DNA of 64,000 bases, from contig NC_060112.1 of the NCBI RefSeq assembly GCF_021155765.1, positions 9,300,001-9,364,000 on the forward strand, given 5' to 3'. How positions within the stretch are numbered: the first letter of the stretch is position 1; the number at the start of each line of letters is the position of its first letter. Origin of the DNA: Diprion similis. Taxonomy: Eukaryota; Arthropoda; Insecta; Hymenoptera; Diprionidae. Made by a program: the position numbers and the translations under genes. This document shows positions 37,166 through 48,400 of this stretch, in pieces. The notes beneath the pieces are model-generated. The model did not search any database. It was given only the letters and a program-made list of their open reading frames with translations, and was not told the DNA's origin.

Positions 37166-40100
37166 TTATTTTTTCTTCGTGTGTACTTTACCACCCCACC
37201 TAGCAACGAACGCCTTGACATCGAACTTGCGCTGACATCCTTTGTAATTCATGAAACGTATTTTTCCAAAAATACTTCTCTCTGCCCAGCCTTGGTCGTG
37301 GATGCCACATATGGACCACATACATCCTTAAAAAAAAATTTCATTTTTAAAGTTATCAATGCCTTGGGCCTGACAATCGCATCACTGCTTAATAAGGACA
37401 TTCTGCAATGGTAGTGCTTCTCCAAGACTATACTTTTGGTAAGTTTAAACTTTAATTACCAACATATCCACTTGGATCTCGCCCATCCATACTGTATTTG
37501 TCGTTCAAGTAAATGGACCATTCAAGTGCCTCTTCAGGGGTACGAGTCCATTCCAGGATCTTCTTTGCCCAGTACATTCTCAAAAATCCATGTATTTTTC
37601 CATCCTGTATTAACTGATTCTGAGCTGAATTCCACAAGTCGTCGTGAGTCAAGGAATTTTCAAATTCCTTCAACGTGTATATATACTCACGTTTGTCCTT
37701 GCTAATCAACATATTACACAGATTTAATTTGACAGCTATTGCTTCACACAGACGAGAAAGTGGCCTCTCAGAAAAAAGTAGCTCTACGGTACAGAGATTA
37801 AGAAAGTAATACTGATTTTTCAATACTTCGTCAGTACTTGAAGTATCGAAAATTCATACCGATCTTCACCCGGAGAATTACTTTACTGCAAGCAAATTTC
37901 GAAGTCACATCTTACCGATGATTATCTAGAGTATCCATTGCCCACTGCTTAGCACCTTTAAGAGAGTCGTAATGTTCGTTATAAAAACAAAAATTATCGG
38001 ACAATTCTCTCCTAACTATAGCTTCTTCCATGAAACCTTCAACAGATTTTTTGTGACTGTTTTTATATTTTGAAACTTCTATGATACACCGTTGTACAGA
38101 TATCATGCCAAAATGAAACCAAGGTGATAAATTGCTCAGAGCGTTGACCGTAGGATCATTTCGCTTGGAATCATACAGCTTCAGACGTTTTTCTATGAAC
38201 CTTTCAAGCTCCAAGATTCCTTCTTCATACCCTGGCTTCGCCCATGTTATTTCCTTCACTGATTTATCGATTTCAACATCTTTCAAAGCATTTTCCCAAT
38301 CATTTTGAGTGAACTTTTGCTTAGTAGTATATGGATGTTTGATTACTGGTGGAAATTCTGTCAAATATGCATCCAGTTTGGAATTTATTTTATTGCGAAT
38401 CGTTCGTGCTGAATATTCCAGTTTATCTGATGCTTCCCAACAAGGTACAATGTTATGTGCATCAACCTAAAACATGACTTAGATAAAAATGATATCACAA
38501 TCATAAACTGATTACAATTTAGTAAATATTAGAAATCAATAGATCAGTTTGTTCTTATGTCCTCGGGCCCCTGAGACTTCTCCAAGATTTTGCACAATTA
38601 TATATCATAAGTAAGTAATTTCGGAATATTGATTTCAGAATACTCCGAAGTAAATGAACCGGTGGTAATAAAGTCTGTTATTAAATAATCATAAATTTCT
38701 TGATCTGTATTTACTTGACAAAGGGGAATGTTTTCTGGTAACTTCTTCTTCAAATCATCAACCCAAGAGAGCGGCAATCGTAACGGGAAGAAATCTGTGA
38801 TGACTGCGCCCATATCATATTTTCCCACAAATTTTAATATGACATCATTCGGTTCTCCGTGCAGGAGATGAAAATTCACGTTTAAATTCTTGCATTCTAA
38901 TTCAACCTGTTCCAAGGCTGCCAAATGAAACTTATAATGTCGAATAGTTGCACCTAAAAATTTTGGTAGAACGCAAAAACAGATGTGAAGAGGCAGGCGA
39001 TTTTTCATAGCTATTTTTTGAGCAAACAAAAAAGCCCAATTATCTGAAAAAAGTTATTTATGATATAACACCAGGCCTCGATCATTTCACATTTTGTTTT
39101 GTGTTATTAGAAACAAATCACTTATCATCTACAATTCAGAATACCAGTCATTTCAAATGAAATGTTTAGTTTACAATTTTGAAGGGCATTATGAAATTTT
39201 TTGATGCACTGTTTTTCATGATATTCAAACTATCGCTATTTATTGATAAATGTTTGGAAGGCAATGTAATGGTAACAGACTATGGAACACTAAATCAAAT
39301 TGTACTCTCTGGGCATTAGGAAATTCACGATGAATTACTGAACTTATATTAGATCAATTCTATTACTTCTGGTCCCTAAGTTTTGTTGAATCTACTATGC
39401 GGATTTGATTGGAAAACATTAAACGCCTAGAAATTCCAAATTTCTATAAAATTACATGTCTGAATTAAATAAGGTCTAATCTGAGAACTTTATATTCGCT
39501 GAAGTAATACTGCATGACTCTTAACATTTGATCACCAGGATGACTCACAAAAATGCAACCGTATAAATACGTGTGAAAATTGATTTATCTCTGTAACATC
39601 ACTCTGGAATTTACTTTGAATCTACCACCAAAGCTTGTTATTGCGCATCTGAATTTTCTGTAATATCCAATAAATTTCTAGTACCATAACTCTTGATGGT
39701 AAATAGATTTACTGATTTAGAAGAAACTGAATCAAAAAATCACATAAGTCGCCTCTACTTTCCGTTTCAATCAACTTCTCAGCATAGGTTTTTCAGTTAA
39801 AAATGTATAATATGGTAATGACTCAATTTATGTTCCATTGATACTTGAACTTCTGCATGCAAAATCCTATCTTCAATGGGGGACTTTGGTGAAATTTTGA
39901 TACATTTTTTACACAAACAATTTTTTAGTTTCCAAAATGGCTATAAAAAAACAAGAATTCTTTCCATCATGTGGCTGAGAAGCCAGACGTAGCACCACGA
40001 TAATCTACATTTTGCAGGTATTCTTTTATTAGATATTTTGTAGTTGAACTAAAAATGAAGAAATTATTTGTATCAAAATTTCAACTAAGTCTCAACTTAT

Positions 40101-40913
40101 AGTACATGACACGTTAGTACATTTGCATAATACGAATAGCAATTCCAAGTTTTTTTATCAATTTAAAAAAACTATAGCAAATGTTTATAATAGAATATGG
40201 TAATTTCAAGGAATCAAGGGAAGCTAACTCTTAACGACTGCTCATAAGAAAAATTTTCGCATGTAGTATCCCAATAATTGGAATTATGAACGATCAACAA
40301 TAAGACGCATTCATTGAACTTTATCGCATATGCAATATTTTGCTTTTTTTTCCAATGGTGCAGCATTCTAATACTCTGTTTGGCAGTTTAATAGCAGCAC
40401 ATTACTCTAGTAATAGTAAAAATATCGGAAAATAATATTGATTACCCTTCCGCAGTACAGTAGTGATTTACTAGGATGAAAACTAGAAGATTTGGAGTTC
40501 AAATCCCAAATTCCGATTGATTGACGTTAGACTAGCACAGCAATTTATTGCAAACAATAATCATTTACTTATTGTTAATTAATACTAATTCATAATTCAG
40601 AATTTTACCTTGCACTCTGGAATCTCGAAACATCCAATAAACAATGCCTTTACAGTTGTCCTTGACTTTGTCCGTGGCAGTCAGGACCCTAATTCTTTTT
40701 TTGTTAAATTTAAACGTCATTACAGATTCCGAATGCTGAAACATTTGAATACATGATAACGAGTCTCAGTGTTTGTTGACAGTTAAGAATTGACATTTTG
40801 AACAACAACACAATGCTCGGTAGAAATTTAGGTGTCCTTACGTTTTTTCTGTCTTCCTCCAATTTGTTAACAAAATTTGAAAGTTTCGCACGTTTTGCGA
40901 CAAATTTATCCAT
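37166..40913 (-). CDS. phr: Class II CPD photolyase (493 aa, complete)
   Basis: Six exons on the minus strand: 40913-40842, 40735-40609, 39043-38715, 38466-37916, 37701-37460, 37326-37166. They total 494 codons including TAA. The enzyme uses FAD and blue light to split cyclobutane pyrimidine dimers. The N-terminal alpha/beta domain shows [20 protein letters not shown] and the substrate-side [14 protein letters not shown]. The FAD-binding helical domain shows [80 protein letters not shown] and [17 protein letters not shown], the standard class II order. The start is the only ATG upstream of the first phased donor; the first exon gives a short basic extension. An AATAAA overlaps the stop codon on the minus strand (37165-37170). 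Confidence 0.95.
39044..40608 (-). other. Photolyase intron 2
   Basis: AT-rich intron of about 1.6 kb between a GTAAAA donor and a TTTTTTCAG acceptor. No exon or clear repeat; one weak tRNA-like stretch near 40455-40520 is not convincing. Confidence 0.75.
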
Positions 40914-41091
40914 ATTTATTGATTTTCTTAATTTTTCCGTGTAATGTAGATTATCTGAGATATCGTATTTATCCTACATTCAATATTATCGACAGCGAGG
41001 TTTCATTAACCTCAATTTTTTGCTAACAAATCATCACTATACTACTGAAATATAATCATACTATTTCAGTGCACTGTATTCACGTAATATA

Positions 41092-41190
41092 GGGTGCATT
41101 CCGAAAGCAGCTCCCACTACTGTCAACAACCTTTTATCTCTGGTTCGTCAGTAGCTCTGCCTCTGTCCTAGGGAGTTTTAGAACGCACCC
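41092..41190. mobile_element. Small element with GGGTGC..GCACCC ends
   Basis: Ends are GGGTGCATTCCGAAAGCAG at 41092 and the inverted TTTTAGAACGCACCC at 41190, about 10 bp of matched terminal repeat. A near-perfect palindrome, GCTGCCA-GTAG-TGGCAGC, lies just outside at 41213-41230 and pairs in reverse with CCCACTACTG at 41114-41123, so the original element may have been longer. About 180 bp upstream of the photolyase ATG. Confidence 0.4.
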
Positions 41191-41989
41191 AATAGGGCAT
41201 GTTCCTCTTTTCGCTGCCAGTAGTGGCAGCACTGCAAACATACTCAGATCACCAGAGTCCCTACCGAACACTATATGTGTAGTTGTGTCTCTCTCCGTAC
41301 AGTCCAGTCCTCCAGTGTCCTCCAGTCAAAAAAATTATATCGAGTAGATGAAATACATATCAACTGAACACCAGAGACAAAACTAAATTATGACGCTATC
41401 TCTCTCGGTTCGCTGCTCTTCTGTGCCACTGATAACAGGCGCACATAATGCACCCGTGAAAAGATAGTAGAAATCGCTTAAGCGAGCGCATCTAGTTATA
41501 CTACGTCCTTCTCTTTCTCCGAGTCGACTACTTTTTCGGCATCGATGCTTCCTCCATGTTCCATCCTCTAAGGATAAAACTCATTAATTTCATGCCCATA
41601 ATGTATCTGGTAGGTCTTTCGTGAAACAGGTCAAGATAAGCACAGCACACCGGTGCCACTTGGATCACCTGTTTTCCTATTCGAAATCATTCAAACATAT
41701 AGTCGTGCGTTGAAAGTGCATTTTTCACAGAAAAATAGAGAATCACATTTTAACATATCATTTTTTAAGAATTTTTTTCGGGTAGAACTGAAAGTTCAAA
41801 ACAAATCGGGGGTATCAATTTTTCATGCTCATCAACTAAATGTAAAATCCTGTACATTTGACAATCTCCCGTTGAGCCGTTTCGCAGATCATCGGGGGAG
41901 TTTTCCAAAATTGAATTGTCGAATTTTTTCAGACTTACGTTCAATAAAAGAAGAACATCGTTGTTTTTCAAGCTCATCAATTGAACGAA

Positions 41990-42208
41990 GTTGAAGTTAG
42001 TAACGTTAACTTGACAAAACCTCAGGAAAAGAATCCCTGTTCTTCAATTTCAGAAGAGTTTTAAAGTATAATCGTTAAGAGTTTAAAAAAATAAGTGTAC
42101 AATTTTACTTTATTGCGATTTACTGAATTTGATATAATTCTAAGTTTTGAAATAACGACTATTTTCATAGTAATGCATCGTTGCAGTGAGTACATTACTA
42201 ACTTCAAC
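41990..42208. mobile_element. 219-bp MITE with GTTGAAGTTAGTAA termini
   Basis: Left end GTTGAAGTTAGTAACGTTAA (41990) and right end TACATTACTAACTTCAAC (42191-42208) are inverted repeats of 14 matched bases, with matches resuming after one mismatch. A related single end is at 30664-30684 in an ANKMY1 intron. The interior is AT-rich and noncoding. Confidence 0.6.
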
Positions 42209-42290
42209 CTTACTCATTTGAATGTGAAGCCGCGTAAATTTTCAATCTTTTTATCGACCCGTTGCTGATATCATCGCCGTAGTTTGTCGG

Positions 42291-42319
42291 GACAGACCGA
42301 CAGACCGACATACCGACAT
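42291..42319. repeat. ACAGACCG octamer tandem
   Basis: Three consecutive copies of (G/C)ACAGACCG-type units, the last changed to ACATACCG. Confidence 0.75.
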
Positions 42320-43504
42320 TGTTGTAGAAACTTGTTTTTCGAATACTGTAGATCCGAAAACGTGAAAATTTATTGAAATTAGAAAAATCCTGTTTCGATC
42401 AAAACCAATACGTGTCCTATATTATCATAGGTGACAAAGAGTAAAAAAAAATGTTATACATTTTAGTAAAGATTTCAACTATAGAGAAACCAAAATTCCT
42501 GAAAAAATTGTTCAAACTTATTAAAAATCGACAATAATTGAAAGCAGTTTGATGCATGGAATAGAAGATGTTAATTATTGGGTTAAACGCTCACTTTTCA
42601 GAAAATTTTAATATTTTGATTTTTCGAAAGAAAAAACATTCCAGACAAACAAAAAATACCCATCTTCTCTTTTCGCGTATACTTCACGTAATAAAGGTCC
42701 CATGGATTTGTAAAAATTTGAGCTCAATACTTGTGTGCGATATAACACGGAATTACCTGCTATTATGTGTTCGTCTTGGAATTCACGTATGAACGATGGA
42801 ATTAGTTACAATAAATGAAGTTTCTTATTCCCACTAACCGTAATGACTATAATGAAATAGATATGCACTGTCGTTAGCATGAATAAGAACCAAAGATATG
42901 AAAGTGTATTTTTTTTAGAATCAGTCTCACATAACTTTCAAGTTAATATACCCAAATAGGTTGGTTTTTTTCAATAGGACTTGGACAAAGTTACAATATT
43001 TAAAAAAAACTGATGTTGCAGAGGATCCCAGTTCGACATATACAACATGAAACCCGTTCGCATTAGTACTTTTGGACTAGCTAGCAAACGATTACACGTC
43101 GCTTACTTGTTATGGAACTATTGTGGTTGGTCTAGAACTGCTTGGAGCATTTATAAAGGTTATAATCGAACGTAACTATAGATGTGACTTATAAATAACC
43201 GCAAGAGGAGTACTATTTTCGAGATATTTATTTAATTTTGAAAAAAACGCGGTCTATTCTGAAACCTTGTAGCCGTAGAGTTCAATATTCGTCACCAAGT
43301 TTGTTGAAGTGTTTTCATCAATCGCTCGTTTGGCATGATCCATACAAGTTTTTAACAGGAAATTATTTAAAACCTGTACGAAATGTAATGTGTGCATGAG
43401 TGTGTGCATATAAGTGTCACCTCAAAATTGTTTGCAGACACACTCTTGTACGCCACTCTTGAGATTCGTATCAACTAATGGATAAAATCTTTATATCATT
43501 AATC

Positions 43505-43687
43505 TACCGGGAGTCTCTGATGAAAGTGCCCATTCCGAGCCACGCGCCACCGTTAGCGCCAACACACGCACAACTTTTACGTTGGCCGAGCGTGCCTTCA
43601 AACGCTGCGAACGAAAATTTGTGCATATGTTGACGCAGGTGGTGGCGCGTGGTTCGAAGTCGACATTTTCACCAGAAACTCCCGGTA
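43505..43687. mobile_element. 183-bp fold-back element flanked by TA
   Basis: Near-palindrome with arms of about 75 bp: TACCGGGAGTCTCTGATGAA at the left pairs with the reverse complement of CCAGAAACTCCCGGTA at the right, and pairing continues through CCACGCGCCACC / GGTGGCGCGTGG and GCACAACTTTT / AAAATTTGTGC. It begins and ends at TA, the target-site preference of mariner-type elements. GC-richer than its surroundings. Confidence 0.7.
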
Positions 43688-45051
43688 TATAGATAAATAC
43701 AAGTATTGGTCACACTCCCAACCCTTTAAACCGCAGAAAGAAAATTTGAAGACGTCAGAAAGGCTCAGCCAGTTAATAAGATAAGTAAATTTGCACTCCA
43801 TCCTTATCAATGTGTATTGAAGAAATTTTAGAATTTCAATAGTGTTCTTGAAAAACTGTAAAACAGAATTTTTCGGTCAAGGTACAGAGCAAAAAATATT
43901 TAAAAATTTTATCTACAACCAAGGAAACAGGAGAACTAAAGAGGTCAAAAAACTTGGTTCTGACAGTTTTTCGATACCTGCATTATTAAAATTCCGTCAA
44001 CACATATAATTGTTAAGAAGTGAGTGGAAATCTACCTAACTTGATCTGCATGAGACTTTTAACTGGATGCCTGTGTGCTCAAAAATTACGAAATGTGATG
44101 ACATTTTTTTTAAATGTACCGCAAATCGTAAGGATACCGCAAATAGTCTGCGAAAGTCTAGTAACTGCGAAATTGAGGTAACTCGTTTGCTGGAAAACTC
44201 CCCACAGAGAATGTATCATGGAGCGAATCCCTGAACTCAAACACAAAGTTGTATTATCGCCTACGTCTCAAGCAGACACGTAGGATAAGCAAAAAGAATA
44301 TTTCGTTTTTACTTCGAGATTACTATATATATATATTTGAATACATTATTTACAGCTTTTAGTCGTATGTACCTCTCCTACACCTAGTACGTTCTAGTAC
44401 AGCACACAAATGTCGTTTTAAAATCTATGCAGTACGTAATATCCTTCGTGTCGCGCATAGTTCAAAACCAAATGACGACGAATAAAAAACCGGTACGTGT
44501 AAAAAAATGCAATAAATTTTACATCCGTGATCTTTCTCACACATCGCTCACTCTCGCCCGTAAGCTTTGCAAAAGAATCCGTAATGCATTCTTACACAAC
44601 ACGAAACTGTAATTCAAGTGTCGCGGTTTTTCACAAAGGTCTGTATACATAGGTATACTCTCTGTGGCAGTAAAAACCGTTGTAAACTTCTATTCAAGTA
44701 ATATTATATACGTAGATATGCATGTGTGTACGTAACATAGATGTGATACACGTCTATTTTTAAGTAAATCAATGCAACTACGCCGTTATTCCGGTCTGCC
44801 CAGATGTTATTACAATGTTACGTTACGTTGGAGATTCAAAGAGTCGTGAGTCGGATGTGGCCAAAGACGGGCGAAGGAAAATTTGATAATCCAGTTGAAG
44901 AGCATTTATTCGGATCACCCTTGGATTGATTACGACACATTAATCTACTACCGCTTGTTTAACATGCGAAACAATCGCCAATGGTGGCCTTGAATAATAT
45001 GTCAGAATCAATCTAAGGGTTCGGTAGCGTAGAACTTGTGACAGACAGGCG

Positions 45052-45095
45052 AGTAGCCAGGCAAGCAGGCGGGCAAGCAGGACAGACGCACGGAA
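45052..45095. repeat. CAAGCAGG-type minisatellite in INTS6 leader
   Basis: Irregular repeats of GGCAAGCAGG / GGGCAAGCAGG about 350 bp upstream of the INTS6 ATG, in a GC-rich block that is probably promoter and 5' UTR. Confidence 0.5.
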
Positions 45096-45430
45096 AGCGT
45101 ACGGGTAATCGCACACGCCGGGTTGCACACCGTACAACGCATACAACGAAATGTCGGCGCGCCAAGGGGCAGGAGTGGGGGGGAGCCAATGCGGTGAAGG
45201 AATCGACGTCACGTGGGCAGCTCGCAGGGAGCAAGACCGAAGAGACTGCGAGAGCAGACCTACCCAACTCACAATACCGTGCATTTCAGCTGCTGTCTAC
45301 ACGGCAGCTTAGCATACATCGGACGTAGGGAGCGTTGAATGGCCGCTGCTATGCGCTACGCTCTACAGCATTTAGTTAGCTAGTTTCAATCGTGCATACG
45401 ACACACATTAGCCATAATAGTAACAGCAAA

Positions 45431-48400
45431 ATGACTATAATTGTCTTTTTGATCGACACGTCGGCCTCTATGAATCAGAGGGCCTATTTGGGCGGGCGCC
45501 CTACGCTCTTGGACGTAGCCAAGAGCGCGGTGGAGACTTTCGTTAAGGTACGCTAGCTTTTCAAACGATTCCCCGTCAATATCCCTAACCGATATTATTT
45601 TCTAGGTACGGCAGAGATCGCCGGAAAGCCGCGGGGACCGTTACATGCTGCTAACGTTCGAAGAACCTCCTCAAAATATCAAGGTACGTCTGCGTTTCAG
45701 CCATTCCTGCCATGTTGACTCCTCGAGTTTTCCGTTCGCTGCCGGATTTCGACCCTAGTTTACCTCCGACACAAGCCCCAATATAGAAAACTACATCCAT
45801 GGTTGCACGAACGGGTTACGGACGAGCCGTGACCGTGATATCCTGGAAATTATTCCTGCTTCTGGGTTAAATTATTCCATCTATCGGGGATCAACGTGCC
45901 CCCTGCGATTTGTCGTCCTCCGCTGACGATGGGAGAGAGGTGCACACTGGGTAATCTTACCGAGTATCGCCGGTGGGGGAAACTCACAATCACCGCGCCC
46001 CCTACCGCCCGCCACGCATCGCATTGACACAGCCCTGAGGTTGCCTGAGTGAGGTGTGTGACTGTGTGTCAGAGGCTGATTGCGAGCGTCGAGCGGCAAC
46101 CGCACGCCTCCTAGAAATTAATTACAATGTAGTAGAAATTTGTTGTAATTACGATTATGAATATTTCTCATTGATCCAATGAAGATGAGTTATTGGTAAT
46201 CGATGTTGAATGCTGAATGATTGATTCAGACACTTCTCGGAACTATATTACCCATTTCAATGCCACAAATTGAAAACTAGTTTACAAATTCTGTTATGCT
46301 TTTTTCTGGCTGTAACAACAGTTTTCTAATCACAAATCTCAAATTCACAGATCTTTGAGGATCCTGTGAACTAATCTCAATCAAATATCACCATGTACTA
46401 CCAGATGTTAGGAATATCCTTAACAGGAATCTACCAAACTGGATCGCTTTCCGGTTGACATCAATATCCCTCAGCTGATATTTAAGACATTGGCTCGATA
46501 ATTAGCAGCATACTTTCTAAACTACTTAAGAAATTCAGGTTGTCACTTCTGATCCACTCACACATGGAAAAAGACTAATAGTCACTCATCCACCAGATTA
46601 AAGTTGAAAATTTCTATCCAATCCAATTTTTTCAAGTAGCTAAGAATAATGACATGCTCCACAAGTTGATAGTGTAGTAGAACTACAGTCCTGCACCATA
46701 CGAGTAAAAGGATTTTTCTATGAAATTGGAAAATCATTTTTGGGACAGTGGTACCATTGTCTCAGTAAAGAAATACTCGTATTAGTTCAGTATTATTTCA
46801 ATGTACTGCAGGACTTATAGATATTTTACGAAGGAAATTGATTTGATTTACATCTGTATTAAAGGTCTTGTGTTACAGAGATTTGTTGAATACTAAGCAA
46901 ACATTAATTCATATGTGACTTGAATCACAATTCCAAACTTCCTTTATATTTTATTGATTGAGCTGACCTTGATACCATTGCAAAGGCATAATCCATGTTA
47001 ATTGACCAACACTGCACCAAAACTTGAACTGGACCATCTTGTTTTGGATTCGAACAAATAAGCGAAGGTTCCCAATTTCCCAATCTAGATTTGCTTAGGA
47101 CATATTTTAAGTATAATTTTGGGTCATAGGAAAAGATTTCTTGGAAAAGTTCATTGCCTGTAAATTCAGGTATTCAAAATTTGCAGTCTACTAATGTTCA
47201 TTATTTCATCATCTTGACTTGTTATAAGCCTTAGAGCATCAATGATTGAAACTTGGAATTATTTGTAAGAACAATGCTTGTGGAAGGAGAATTCTTTTTT
47301 CCCCATTATGTTATATCTTAAAATTAGAAAATCTTGGTATGACCTGTTTTTTTTTCTGAAAAAATTAGGTGTCAAGTAATCGCAAAATCATCTTCAATTT
47401 TTAATAGAATGCTTTGCTATTTTAATGATTTAGTGTCGAATCGTTGCATTATATTAAATCGTTCCTGAGATACAATCAGTCCAAATTAAAAAATTGCAAT
47501 ATTTTTGAGTTTTGAAAACTTGAATTTCCATGAGTACAGTTTGAGAAGTCTGCCTCGAACTGTACATATACTGATCATGTTGATCATGATGATCTTCTTA
47601 AGCTTTCCCCAATTCTAACTCTAACTAATTAATGAACTTAATGATAAAATATGTTGGGTTAATCGCTAAATTTTACTTATAGGCAGGCTGGAAGGAAAAC
47701 CTGGCAACGTTTATGAACGAGCTGAAAAATTTACAATGTGTTGGCCTTACAACTTTGGGTGCAGCTCTGAAGCACGCCTTGGATGTCCTCAATATCAATC
47801 GTATGCAGACAGGTATCGATACATATGGTCAAGGCAGATGTCCATTCTATTTGGAGCCCTCGGTCATAGTCGTGATTACGGATGGTGGAAAATATACAGC
47901 TAATGGAGGAGTACAACAGGATGTAAGTGGATAAGTACAAACATGATATAATAGTTTGAGCGATGAGTCGATCTTTTATTTAGTCTCAATTTCCAGTCTT
48001 GATTGCAGTCACTATTCTTTAAATAATAGGACGATTTGATGTCCAGTTTGTTGTGATGCTTATTTTCTAATTTAATACACTTATTTAGTAACGAATATTT
48101 CTTTTGTTTTTATTTACAGTTTGTTCTACCCATGCATTCACCTATACCTGGTACAGAGCTAACGAAAGAACCATTCAGATGGGATCAGCGATTGTTTTCT
48201 TTGGTCTTGAGACTATCTGGTACCCCAGCTGTGGAACGAGATACTGGACTCGTAGCCAGTGATTCGTCACCGATAGATGCTATGTGTGAAGTCACTGGAG
48301 GTAAATTAGTATTTTTATGTATATGTACTCAAATTAACGAAGTACCGGCATTTTTGTCTGAAGTAAGCTTCACATACAAGAAGCTGGTAACGTATGCATC

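Larger units (their letters stand above)
40914..45430. other. Divergent spacer between photolyase and INTS6
   Basis: 4.5 kb holding both promoters and several small inverted-repeat elements (41092-41190, 41990-42208, 43505-43687), a short ACAGACCG tandem (42291-42319), and a GC-rich block before INTS6 (45040-45380). Small open frames here show no domains. Confidence 0.6.

Noticed and set aside
40455-40520. tRNA-like stretch with GGAGTTCAAATCCC resembling a T-arm
   Set aside because: The T-arm-like hairpin is present, but I could not form acceptor, D and anticodon stems around it. At most a decayed tRNA-derived fragment.
41653-41994. 113-codon frame between photolyase and INTS6
   Set aside because: No domain, no start context or splice partners, and its 3' end runs into a MITE terminus.
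45013-45328. Overlapping open frames on both strands in the GC-rich block before INTS6
   Set aside because: They owe their length to low stop-codon density in GC-rich repetitive DNA, have no domain, and sit where the INTS6 promoter and 5' UTR belong.
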